The notes below the pieces were generated by a model that was not told the origin of the DNA, made no database searches, and worked only from the letters and a program-made list of their open reading frames with translations. A stretch of DNA of 51,837 nucleotides from DATAEU01 sp046735355 (GTDB taxonomy: Bacteria > Actinomycetota > UBA4738 > HRBIN12): contig JBKPTC010000058.1 of NCBI GenBank assembly GCA_046735355.1, forward strand, positions 1 through 51,837. The letters run 5' to 3'. Numbering within the stretch: position 1 is the stretch's first letter; each line of letters opens with the position of its first letter. The translations under genes were made by a program, and so were the position numbers. Of the stretch, positions 37,000-44,458 are shown in pieces.

Positions 37000-37824
37000 C
37001 TACGACGGGATGGCCCCGGTGGGTTCGTCCGAAACGGCCGCCTCCGTGGTGCGTCGGCCGACCGTGATGAACCCGGTGTGGGCGACCATCCGATGGTCCG
37101 GCCGAACGCTCCTCGCCGTGATGTGCCACGAGCGGTGGAGGACCTCGAAGGTCTCGATCTGCTCGTAACCGGCGCGCTGCATCGCGAGGACGAGCTCCTG
37201 CGCCTGGATCGTAGTCGGCAGGTAGCCGCACAGGACGCCGCCCGGATCGAGGACGGCGTCGAGCGTTCCCAGCAGCGGCCAAGGCTCGGGAAGGTCGAGC
37301 ACGACGCGGTCGAACCGCTCCCCGCCCTCGGCGACGGCGGCCAGGTCGCCGAGCCGAAGGTCGAGCTGCGACGGCTGCTTGCCGAAGAACGACTCGACGT
37401 TGGCGGTCGCCGTCGCGTGGAAGTCCTCGCGGACCTCGTACGAGACGACGCGGCCCTCGTTGCCGACCGCGCGGCAGAGCGCGATCGTGACCGCGCCCGA
37501 GCCGGTTCCGGCCTCGAGCACGCGGGCGCCCGGAAAGATGTCGGCCCAGATCAGGATCGCCCCGAGATCCTTCGGATACACGACCTGCGCGCCGCGAGGC
37601 ATCTTGAACACGAAGTCCGCGAGCGTCGGGCGGAAGCACGTGAACACCATCCCGCCCGAGGTCCGGACGCGCGTGCCCTCGGGCCGCCCGATGATCGCGT
37701 CGTGGTCGATCGCGCCGCCGTGCGAGTGCCAGAGCTCGCCCGGAACGAGCGCGCGAACCAGATACCGACGGTCGCGCTGGTCGATCAGCAGCACGCGCTC
37801 GCCCGGCTCGAACGGCGCCGTCAT
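37000..37824 (-). CDS. trmI: tRNA (adenine-58-N1)-methyltransferase TrmI
   Basis: 274 residues. The N-terminal beta-barrel (FEPGERVLLIDQRDRRYLVRA) is followed by HSHGGAIDHDAIIGRPEGT. The SAM-binding motif is VLEAGTGSGAVTIALCRAVG (about 105-124), with VLDLPEPWPLL as the catalytic loop. It makes m1A58 in the tRNA T-loop as a tetramer. The ATG at 37824 overlaps the stop of the upstream sulfurtransferase gene (ATGA), so they are coupled. The trmI-arc-dop-pup order matches that of mycobacteria. Confidence 0.95.
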   Translation of the reverse strand: MTAPFEPGERVLLIDQRDRRYLVRALVPGELWHSHGGAIDHDAIIGRPEGTRVRTSGGMVFTCFRPTLADFVFKMPRGAQVVYPKDLGAILIWADIFPGARVLEAGTGSGAVTIALCRAVGNEGRVVSYEVREDFHATATANVESFFGKQPSQLDLRLGDLAAVAEGGERFDRVVLDLPEPWPLLGTLDAVLDPGGVLCGYLPTTIQAQELVLAMQRAGYEQIETFEVLHRSWHITARSVRPDHRMVAHTGFITVGRRTTEAAVSDEPTGAIPS

Positions 37825-39065
37825 CGCGCGGTTTGGTAGATCTCGACGGGAAGGACCTCCTCGGCCGAGACAGCCGCGACCTCTCGATCGGAGGGAGGAC
37901 CGGCCAGACGCTCCCCCAGCACCTGCGCCCGCGCGCGACAGAACGCACAGAAGCGGCCCGTCGTCGGCTGGCCGCACGACGAGCACGGTGTGAGCGTCGC
38001 GCGATCCTCGGCCGTGAACAGCGGCGCCGCGCGTTCGAGGTACCCGAGGACGAACTGCGCCTTGGTTCCCGGCGACGCCGCCTCGAGCCGGTTCATCGCC
38101 TCCTTGTATCGGAGCTGGGTGTTGCCGTCGACGAGCGGACACTCCTCGACGACGTAGTCGATGCCCCGGAGCACGGCGTACGCCGCCGTCTCGCGCTCGG
38201 AGAGCCGATACAGCGGCTTCACCTTTCGCGCGAGGCCCGGCTCTTGCGGCAGAACGGGATGCTGTCTGGCGATGTACTCCGTCTGCCACCGCAGCGTGTT
38301 GCCGAGCAGCGTCGCGGCTTCGTCGTCGAGGTTGTGTCCGGTCGCGATCACGTCGAAGCCGCGGTCGAGCGCGACGCGGTTGAAGACGTAGCGCTTCGAC
38401 AACCCGCACACGGCGCACGTCGAGCGCGCGCCGCGGCTGCCGGCCGTCGGCACGTCGAACCCGTAGGCGTCGCGGAGGTCCACGCTGAGGAGCTCCGCTC
38501 CCTTCGCACCGGCGAACGCGGCGACCACCCGTCCGGACCGGTCGGAGTACTCGCCGATGCCGAGACCGAGGTACAGCCCGGACGCGCGGTATCCGAGCTC
38601 GAGGAGCACGTCCCACAGCGCGAGCGAGTCCTTCCCGCCGGAGACGGCGACGAGGATGCGGTCCTCGGGCCGCAGCATGTCGTACGTCCCGATCGCGCGG
38701 CGAACCTGCTCGTGAACGTGGTGGACGAAGCACTCAGGACAGAACGCCGCGTTGTGTCGGCGGACCTCGATCGCCGCCGCGTCGCCGCATCGACGGCATC
38801 TGATCCGGCCCGATCCTCCGGCCCGACGCGCGCGCCGCGGGCCGTCGGCCTCGGGTCGCGGCTCGCCCGACCCGCCGGAGATCACGGGGCGGATCTCGAT
38901 ACGGTCGTCGGCTCCGACGCGTTCGGACCGGGTGAGGAGCTCGCGCTCTCGAATCACGAGCACGGTTTCGGGATCGATCGCGAGCTCGTCGAGCACGTCG
39001 CGGACGGTTCGCTCGCCGGTCAGCTCGAGCTCGCGGTCCGGATTGCGCAGCCTGACCGTCAGCAC
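37821..39065 (-). CDS. Fusion of a ThiS/MoaD-like sulfur carrier with a TtuA-type tRNA 2-thiolase
   Basis: 414 residues. Residues 1-66 (VRLRNPDRELELTGERTVRD...DRIEIRPVISGG) match a ubiquitin-like sulfur carrier and end in Gly-Gly. After a basic linker come a zinc finger (CRRCGD...CPECF), the PP-loop VAVSGGKDSLALWDVLL (about 139-155), the cluster cysteines in STCAVCGLSKRY and EECPLVDGN, and a second zinc finger (CSSCGQPTTGRFCAFC). This is the TtuA/Ncs6 architecture, which puts sulfur on tRNA uridine-54 or wobble uridine. In Thermus the carrier TtuB is a separate protein. GTG at 39065 follows TAGCCT by 7 bases. The 4-base overlap with trmI, another T-loop enzyme, supports the U54 site. Confidence 0.87.
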   Translation of the reverse strand: MLTVRLRNPDRELELTGERTVRDVLDELAIDPETVLVIRERELLTRSERVGADDRIEIRPVISGGSGEPRPEADGPRRARRAGGSGRIRCRRCGDAAAIEVRRHNAAFCPECFVHHVHEQVRRAIGTYDMLRPEDRILVAVSGGKDSLALWDVLLELGYRASGLYLGLGIGEYSDRSGRVVAAFAGAKGAELLSVDLRDAYGFDVPTAGSRGARSTCAVCGLSKRYVFNRVALDRGFDVIATGHNLDDEAATLLGNTLRWQTEYIARQHPVLPQEPGLARKVKPLYRLSERETAAYAVLRGIDYVVEECPLVDGNTQLRYKEAMNRLEAASPGTKAQFVLGYLERAAPLFTAEDRATLTPCSSCGQPTTGRFCAFCRARAQVLGERLAGPPSDREVAAVSAEEVLPVEIYQTAR

Positions 39066-39072
39066 GCCGAAC

Positions 39073-39078
39073 AGGCTA
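39073..39078 (-). promoter_or_regulatory. -10 box (TAGCCT) of the sulfurtransferase / trmI operon
   Basis: TAGCCT on the minus strand, followed by 7 bases and the GTG at 39065. Confidence 0.55.
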
Positions 39079-39096
39079 GCGCACGACCCCTTGCGA

Positions 39097-40209
39097 TCAG
39101 GCCTGTGGAACCGGGTTCGTTCCGAGGGTGACCTGCACCGTCGATCGCGAGCCGTCGGTGTGCACCACCGTCACCGACGCCGTGTCGCCCGGCCGGTTCC
39201 GCCGGATCTGCGTCCCGAGCTGGTCCGAGGCGGTGATCGTGGTTCCGTCGAACCCGACGATGACGTCGCCGGCACGGATGCCGGCCCGATCGGCCGGACC
39301 GTTCGGAACGACGCCCACGACGGCGGCGCCCCGGTCGACGGCCGGGTTGAGCTCGAACTGGATCTGAGGGTTCGACGCGTCGACCGACTGCACGCCCATG
39401 TACGCGACGGGCGCCTCCGGATGCTCGGCGGCCTGCGCGACGATCGGGCGCGCGGAGTCGATCTTGATCGCGAAGCCCACGTTCTCGGCGTTGCCGGCGC
39501 TCACGCCCGCCGTGTTGATGCCGACGACCTGGCCACCCAGGTTCACCAGCGGACCTCCGGAGTTGCCGGGGTTGATGGCCGCGTCGGTCTGGACGACGTC
39601 GCCGTAGACACGCTGTCCGCTCGAGCACGCCGTGCAGCGCTCGTCGGGCACGGTGATCTTGCGGGTGAGCGAGGACACGACGCCGGTCGTCACCGAGGGT
39701 CCGCCCTGCAGGCCGAGCGCGTAGCCGATCGCGACGACGGGCTGGCCGAGCTGCAGCGCCGACGACCGGCCCATCGGAACGGTCGCGAGCCCGGTCGCGT
39801 CCACCTTGACGACGGCGACGTCGGCCTGCGGGTCGCCGCCGATCACGCGCGCCGCGTACCGGACGGGTGGATCGGCCGAGCTGAGCACGGTGACCTTCGT
39901 GGCGCCCTCGACCACGTGGAAGTTCGTGACGATCACGCCGTCCGAGCGAACGACGAATCCCGTTCCCTCGCCCTTGCCGTTCGGCGTGGTGGAGACGACG
40001 TTCACGACGGCGGGCATCACCTGCTTGACGACGCCGACGACGCCGCCGGTGCCGATCACCGGGGCGCTCGACGGGAAGTTGGCTGCCGGCGAGGCGGCGG
40101 CGGCGGACGCGGGAGCCGTCGAGGAGGCGTCTCCGCCGGCGGTGGACACGGTGCACGCGCCGGCGAACACGGCGAGCGTTGCGATGAGGGGAACCACGAG
40201 GCGCTTCAT
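39097..40209 (-). CDS. HtrA/DegP-like S1C serine protease, lipoprotein form
   Basis: 370 residues. The leader KRLVVPLIATLAVFAGAC has a lipobox, so the protein is likely tethered to the outer face of the membrane. The trypsin-like domain holds the triad: His in VTNFHVVEG, Asp in PQADVAVVKV and Ser in INPGNSGGPLVN. An extra Cys pair lies in RCTACSSG. One PDZ domain follows (VGVVPNGPADRAGIRAGDVIVGFDG). It should degrade or refold damaged envelope proteins. The start is ATG 40209 or GTG 40221; AAGGAG sits one base before the GTG and 13 before the ATG, so neither spacing is ideal. Confidence 0.92.
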   Translation of the reverse strand: MKRLVVPLIATLAVFAGACTVSTAGGDASSTAPASAAAASPAANFPSSAPVIGTGGVVGVVKQVMPAVVNVVSTTPNGKGEGTGFVVRSDGVIVTNFHVVEGATKVTVLSSADPPVRYAARVIGGDPQADVAVVKVDATGLATVPMGRSSALQLGQPVVAIGYALGLQGGPSVTTGVVSSLTRKITVPDERCTACSSGQRVYGDVVQTDAAINPGNSGGPLVNLGGQVVGINTAGVSAGNAENVGFAIKIDSARPIVAQAAEHPEAPVAYMGVQSVDASNPQIQFELNPAVDRGAAVVGVVPNGPADRAGIRAGDVIVGFDGTTITASDQLGTQIRRNRPGDTASVTVVHTDGSRSTVQVTLGTNPVPQA

Positions 40210-40385
40210 GGTGCGGGTCACGCTCCTTTGTGCTGCTCGGCTACGCTCCTTGGCTGCGCCCCCGGGCGACAGGCTGGTGGGTCGTCGGCTTCGAACGGTC
40301 TACGAACCGAAGGATGCGCTCGCTTGCTGAACGCCGACTGAGACGCTCGTGAGGCGGCGGAAAGAAGCCGGCCGGGAGGCCGTTC

Positions 40386-41336
40386 CTACCCCGCCGGAAC
40401 TCGTTCGATGCGCTCGGTGCCACGCCCCAGATCCGCCTCGTCGATCACGCGCAGGACCGCGTCGAGGTTCTTGATCGACATCAGATGCACGCCCGAGATA
40501 CCGGGGATCGCCCGCATCTGTTCGATCAGCTCCAGCGCCATCCGCACGCCCTCGTCGCTCTGCCGGTCCTCCGGAACCGCGTCGATCCGCCGGAGGACCT
40601 CCTCCGGCACGTCGATGCCGGGCACCTGGTCCCGCAGGTACCGGACGGCGCGTGCGGACCGCGGGATGAACACGCCGCCGAGGACCCAGGCGTGCTCGAG
40701 CAGGCGGAGCTCGGCCGCCCGCGCCATGAACACACGCAGCCGGTCCACGTTGAAGCAGATCTGCGTCTGGATGAACTCGGCGCCGGCGTCGATCTTCTTG
40801 CCCAGGCGGATCGGGCGGTAGTCGTGCGGCGGTGCGAACGGGTTCTCGACGGCGCCGATCAAGACGTTCGGCGGCGTCTCGAGCGCCCGCCCGGAGACGT
40901 ACGTGCCGCCGTCGCGCATGATCCGGGCGATCCGCAGCAGATGCAGCGAGTCGAGGTCGTAGATCGGCTTGGCCTCAGGGTGGTCGCCCGCGCTGACGTC
41001 GTCGCCCGTCATGCAGACGATGTTCCGCACGCCGAGCGCCGCCGCACCGAGGATGTCGGCCTGGAGCGCCAGACGGTTCCGGTCGCGACACGCGAGCTGC
41101 ACGATCGGCTCGAGGCCGCGGTCGATCAGCAGCCGGGCGGCGGCGACCGGCGAGATGTGCGGATGCGCCGAGCTGTTGTCCGTGCAGTTCACGGCGTCGA
41201 CGTGCCCGCGGAGCCGGTCGGCCAGCGCGTACACCGATGTCGGCTCGGCCGCGTCGGTCGTCTCGAGCTCGGCCGTGACGGCGAACCCGCCGCCGAGCAG
41301 CACGCGATGCAGTCCGCTCCGCGGCTCGACGCTCAC
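40386..41336 (-). CDS. metF: Methylenetetrahydrofolate reductase-like protein (MetF)
   Basis: 316 residues, a single TIM barrel. Visible features are FAVTAELETTDAAEPTSVY (with the catalytic glutamate), DAVNCTDNSSAHPHISP, QLACRDRNRLALQADILGA and GVRNIVCMTGDD, and the region EFIQTQICFNVDRL. It interconverts methylene- and methyl-tetrahydrofolate with FAD. GTG at 41336 overlaps the stop of the MetV-like gene. It is the last gene of a cluster with two methyltransferase-like proteins, so it may run in the oxidative direction; that is inference. Confidence 0.9.
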   Translation of the reverse strand: MSVEPRSGLHRVLLGGGFAVTAELETTDAAEPTSVYALADRLRGHVDAVNCTDNSSAHPHISPVAAARLLIDRGLEPIVQLACRDRNRLALQADILGAAALGVRNIVCMTGDDVSAGDHPEAKPIYDLDSLHLLRIARIMRDGGTYVSGRALETPPNVLIGAVENPFAPPHDYRPIRLGKKIDAGAEFIQTQICFNVDRLRVFMARAAELRLLEHAWVLGGVFIPRSARAVRYLRDQVPGIDVPEEVLRRIDAVPEDRQSDEGVRMALELIEQMRAIPGISGVHLMSIKNLDAVLRVIDEADLGRGTERIERVPAG

Positions 41337-41758
41337 GCGCCGTCCTCGGACGCGCGCCATCCGGCCGGAGCGTGGCGATCGCGCCCCGAGACGAGGTTCT
41401 CCCAGGAGGACGTCTCCTGCAGCCGCCAGTCGACCGGCTTGTTCAGGTGGAGCATGTGGTCACGCCACAGCGGGAGCTTCCGCGACCCCTCCCATGCCTG
41501 GACCCAGACGCACGGTCGGTCCGGCAGCACCTCGCAGTTCCCGTCGACGAGCACGCCGCCGCATGGGCCGTTCCGAAGGCTCTTCGGGCACCGCATCGGG
41601 CACGACATCCCGGTCGAATGCAGGATGCACTGGCCGCACATGCGGCAGTCCCAGACCTCCTCCTTCGTCGTGCGCTCGACGAGGAGGATCGCCTTGCGGA
41701 GGCCGTGCGGTTCGGGTGCGGTGGCCGGCGGCCGCCGATCGAGTCTGCGTCTGGCCAA
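41333..41758 (-). CDS. metV: MetV-like cysteine-rich partner of MetF
   Basis: 141 residues. The conserved block is CRMCGQCILHSTGMSCPMRCPKSLRNGPCGGV, followed by CEV and CVWVQAWEGS. This is the methylenetetrahydrofolate reductase C-terminal (MetV) family, a zinc-binding subunit that accompanies MetF in acetogens. The last 40 residues are poorly conserved. The start is TTG at 41758, with AGGGAGG 5 bases upstream. It lies 15 bases after the methyltransferase-like gene and overlaps metF by 4 bases. Confidence 0.88.
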   Translation of the reverse strand: MARRRLDRRPPATAPEPHGLRKAILLVERTTKEEVWDCRMCGQCILHSTGMSCPMRCPKSLRNGPCGGVLVDGNCEVLPDRPCVWVQAWEGSRKLPLWRDHMLHLNKPVDWRLQETSSWENLVSGRDRHAPAGWRASEDGA

Positions 41759-41773
41759 CCGCGCCTCCCTCGC

Positions 41774-42958
41774 CTACGACCCCTCGCGCAGCGAGGCCGC
41801 CGGAACCTCCTTGGACGGGTCGACGAACGGGATCGCCGCGGTCCGTCCCTTCAACCCGCCGTGCTCGGATTCGACTTCGAGCTCCGTGCCGGGCTCCGCG
41901 AGCTCGATGGGCACCCAGACGTAGCCGATGTTCCTCTCCAGGCGCGGCGACCAGACGGCGTCGGTGACCCGTCCGACCTCCCTGCCGTCCTTGTGGACCG
42001 GCCAGAACCACGACAGCTCCGCCTGGAGCTCGTCGCCCTCGAGCTCGATGCCGACGAGCTTGCGCTTCACGCCTTCCTGCCGGATGCGCTCGAGCGCGTC
42101 CTTGCCGATGTAGTCCTGCGGCTGCTCCTCGACGAGGCGCTCGAACCCCATGATCTCGAACGGATTGTTCTCGATCGTCATGTCCGAGTTCAGGTTCATG
42201 ATGCCCGCCTCGATGCGGCGCGCCTCGACGGGCGCGACGGGACGGATGTCGAACTCCTCCCCCGCCTCGAAGATCGCGTTCCACAGATCGTCGCCGCGCT
42301 CGCGGCCGAGGATGTTGACCTCGAACCCCTGGACCGCGGTCCAGCCGGTCCGCGTGATGACGACGGGGATGTCCTTGATGTCGAACCGCTCGCACCAGTA
42401 GTACTTGATGTCGTAGACCGCGGCGCCGACGAGCTTCTCGAGCGTCTGCGCGGCCTTTGCGCCCTGGATCTGCATCGGATACACGTCCGGCAGCGTGACC
42501 TCGACGTCCAGGCCGCTCTGCGCCGCGACGCCGAGCGCGTACAGATGCGCGTCGCCGTCGGCGAGCTGCATCCACCACGTGTTCTGATCGACGTGCATCA
42601 GGACCGGGTCGTTGATGATCCCGCCATCGGGCGCCGTCACGATCATGTACTTGCCCTGCTTGACCGCGCACTTCGTCAGATCTCGACACGTGATCATGTC
42701 CATCAGGCGGTCCGCGTCGGGACCCGACACCTGCACCGTGCGCTCGACGGCGACGTCCCAGACGGTCACGTCGTTCAGGAGCGCCCAGTACTCGGTCACG
42801 GGATCGTCGTAGTACGCGGGCAGAAGCATGTGGTTGTACACGTCATAGGCGGTGCAGCCGGCTCGCCGGGTTGCCTCGAAGAACGGCGAGCGCCGGTACC
42901 ACGGCCCGAAGTAGATCGTCGCGCTCTGGTCCAGCATCTCCTGCCGCTCGTTGGCCAC
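41774..42958 (-). CDS. GcvT/DmdA-like aminomethyltransferase family protein (copy 2)
   Basis: 394 residues of the GcvT fold. The N-terminal part (SPFFEATRRAGCTAYDVYNHMLLP) and WDVAVERTVQVSGPDADRLMDMITCRDL resemble DMSP demethylase DmdA more than the glycine-cleavage T protein. Later blocks are MQIQGAKAAQTLEKL, ITRTGWTAVQGFEVNIL, RRIEAGIMNLNSDMTIENNPFE and AVWSPRLERNIGYVWVP. Such proteins pass a methyl group to tetrahydrofolate. The methyl donor is unknown. It is a diverged paralog of the gene at 43.1-44.3 kb and lies directly upstream of metV and metF. Confidence 0.88.
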   Translation of the reverse strand: MANERQEMLDQSATIYFGPWYRRSPFFEATRRAGCTAYDVYNHMLLPAYYDDPVTEYWALLNDVTVWDVAVERTVQVSGPDADRLMDMITCRDLTKCAVKQGKYMIVTAPDGGIINDPVLMHVDQNTWWMQLADGDAHLYALGVAAQSGLDVEVTLPDVYPMQIQGAKAAQTLEKLVGAAVYDIKYYWCERFDIKDIPVVITRTGWTAVQGFEVNILGRERGDDLWNAIFEAGEEFDIRPVAPVEARRIEAGIMNLNSDMTIENNPFEIMGFERLVEEQPQDYIGKDALERIRQEGVKRKLVGIELEGDELQAELSWFWPVHKDGREVGRVTDAVWSPRLERNIGYVWVPIELAEPGTELEVESEHGGLKGRTAAIPFVDPSKEVPAASLREGS

Positions 42959-43122
42959 TGCGGTCTCCCTTCAGCCGTCCGGTGGAACCGGTGCCGTCGG
43001 CTGAATCATCGTTCAAGACGCGGCATCCGAGCAAGTGGACCGGCTCGGCGACCTGCCGCGCGCCGCTGAACGATCCTTCAGCCGGCGCGCCGGCGCATCG
43101 GCGGCCGACCTGCGTGCGCCCG

Positions 43123-44277
43123 TTACGAAACGGGGATCTGCTTGCTCGGGTCCACGAACGGCATCTCGACGACCGTGGCGGCGCGCGTCCCCCATTCGGT
43201 CTCGACCTGGACGCGCTCGCCCTGCTTGGACCGCTCGGCCGGAAGCCAGGCGTAGCCGATGTTCTTCTGGAGCCTCGGCGAGTAGATGGCCGACGTGACC
43301 TTGCCGAGCGTCGAGCCTCCCTCGACGACGGGCCACTTCACGTTGTTGAGCGCCGGGAACGGGTCGCCGTCCAGCTCGACGCCGTTGATCTTCCGGCTCA
43401 CGCCCTGCTCCTTGATCCGGCGATATGCGGCGAGCGAGATGCACCGGTCGTCCGACAGCGAGTCGAGGTCGACGAGCCGCTCGAGCCCCAGCTCGAACGC
43501 GTTGTTCTCGTACGTCATGTCGGCGCCCCAGTTGAAGATCGCGCCCTCGATCCGGCGGATGTCGCTCGGGCCGGTCGGCTTCACGTTGAACTCGCGTCCC
43601 GCCTCCATGATCGCCTCGTACACCTCGGTGCCCTTGGTCGTGTCGGTCAGATACACCTCGTAGCCGACCTCGGAGGTCCATCCGGTCCGCGTCACGATCA
43701 CGGGCGCGCCGGCGATCTTGGCCTCGGTCCAGAAGTAGTACTTGAGGTCGAGGATCGAGTCGCCGAGCAGCTTCTGCATCAGCTGCTTGGACTTCGGGCC
43801 CTGGACCTGCAGCGGCGCGACGTCGGCCTCCTTGATCGTGACGTCGAGGTCCGGATACGCGTTCTTCAGCCCGCGCGCGAACAGCAACGCGTCGGACGAG
43901 GCCAGCGCGAACCAGAACGTGTTCTCGTCCATCCGGGTCAGGACGGGGTCGTTGACGATGCCGCCGTCGCCGTCGCAGACGAGCACGTACTTGCCCTGGC
44001 CGACCTGGCACTTCGACAGGTCGCGCGGCGTGAGCAGCTGCGCGAACCGGAACCCGTCCGGACCGGAGATCTCGAGGCAGCGCTCGACCGAGACGTCCCA
44101 GATCGTGACGTCGTTCAGGAGGGCGTCGAACTCGTTCTCGAACGAGTCGAAGCGGATGGGGAAGTACATGTGGTTGTAGACGGTCATGCCCTGCGGGTCG
44201 TACTTCTGGGTCGCCTCGTAGTACGGCGTCCGGCGGTTGCGCGCGCCGCGCTGCACGAGGCTCATGTCGAAGGCCAT
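43123..44277 (-). CDS. GcvT/DmdA-like aminomethyltransferase family protein (copy 1)
   Basis: 384 residues. It is parallel to copy 2 throughout: RRTPYYEATQKYDPQGMTVYN, NDVTIWDVSVERCLEISGPD, QLLTPRDLSKCQVGQGKYV, LQVQGPKSKQLMQKLLGD, TRTGWTSEVGYEVYL, IRRIEGAIFNWGADMTYENN and IYSPRLQKNIGYAWLP. The resemblance is again to DmdA-type tetrahydrofolate-dependent demethylases. The ATG at 44277 has a strong site, AGGAGGAA, about 7 bases upstream. A 15-bp palindrome lies 75 bases upstream. The gap to copy 2 (42959-43122) holds the GC palindrome GCCGGCGCGCCGGC and no gene. Confidence 0.88.
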   Translation of the reverse strand: MAFDMSLVQRGARNRRTPYYEATQKYDPQGMTVYNHMYFPIRFDSFENEFDALLNDVTIWDVSVERCLEISGPDGFRFAQLLTPRDLSKCQVGQGKYVLVCDGDGGIVNDPVLTRMDENTFWFALASSDALLFARGLKNAYPDLDVTIKEADVAPLQVQGPKSKQLMQKLLGDSILDLKYYFWTEAKIAGAPVIVTRTGWTSEVGYEVYLTDTTKGTEVYEAIMEAGREFNVKPTGPSDIRRIEGAIFNWGADMTYENNAFELGLERLVDLDSLSDDRCISLAAYRRIKEQGVSRKINGVELDGDPFPALNNVKWPVVEGGSTLGKVTSAIYSPRLQKNIGYAWLPAERSKQGERVQVETEWGTRAATVVEMPFVDPSKQIPVS

Positions 44278-44351
44278 GCGACGTTCCTCCTGGTCGGCCG
44301 GGGGTTCGGGCGTATGGTGCGCGGAGCGTCGGAACGCGGCAAGACGGAGCT

Positions 44352-44366
44352 CTGACCAATGGTCAG
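44352..44366. promoter_or_regulatory. 15-bp palindrome, candidate operator
   Basis: CTGACCAATGGTCAG is a perfect palindrome with a 3-base centre. It lies in the 181-base gap between the Rieske gene stop and the start of DmdA-like copy 1, 75 bases before that ATG. Position and size suit the binding site of a dimeric repressor. No regulator gene is next to it. Confidence 0.5.
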
Positions 44367-44458
44367 GGCGCCGGTGGGACGTCCGCCCCCGCCGACGCCG
44401 GCGGGCGCTCGCCTACGGTGCGCCCGGGGATGACATGCCGGCCGCGTGCGAGCGCTCG

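Noticed and set aside
34653..37067. Open frame of 804 codons on the plus strand opposite dop and arc
   Set aside because: It spans two well-supported genes and has shadow composition.
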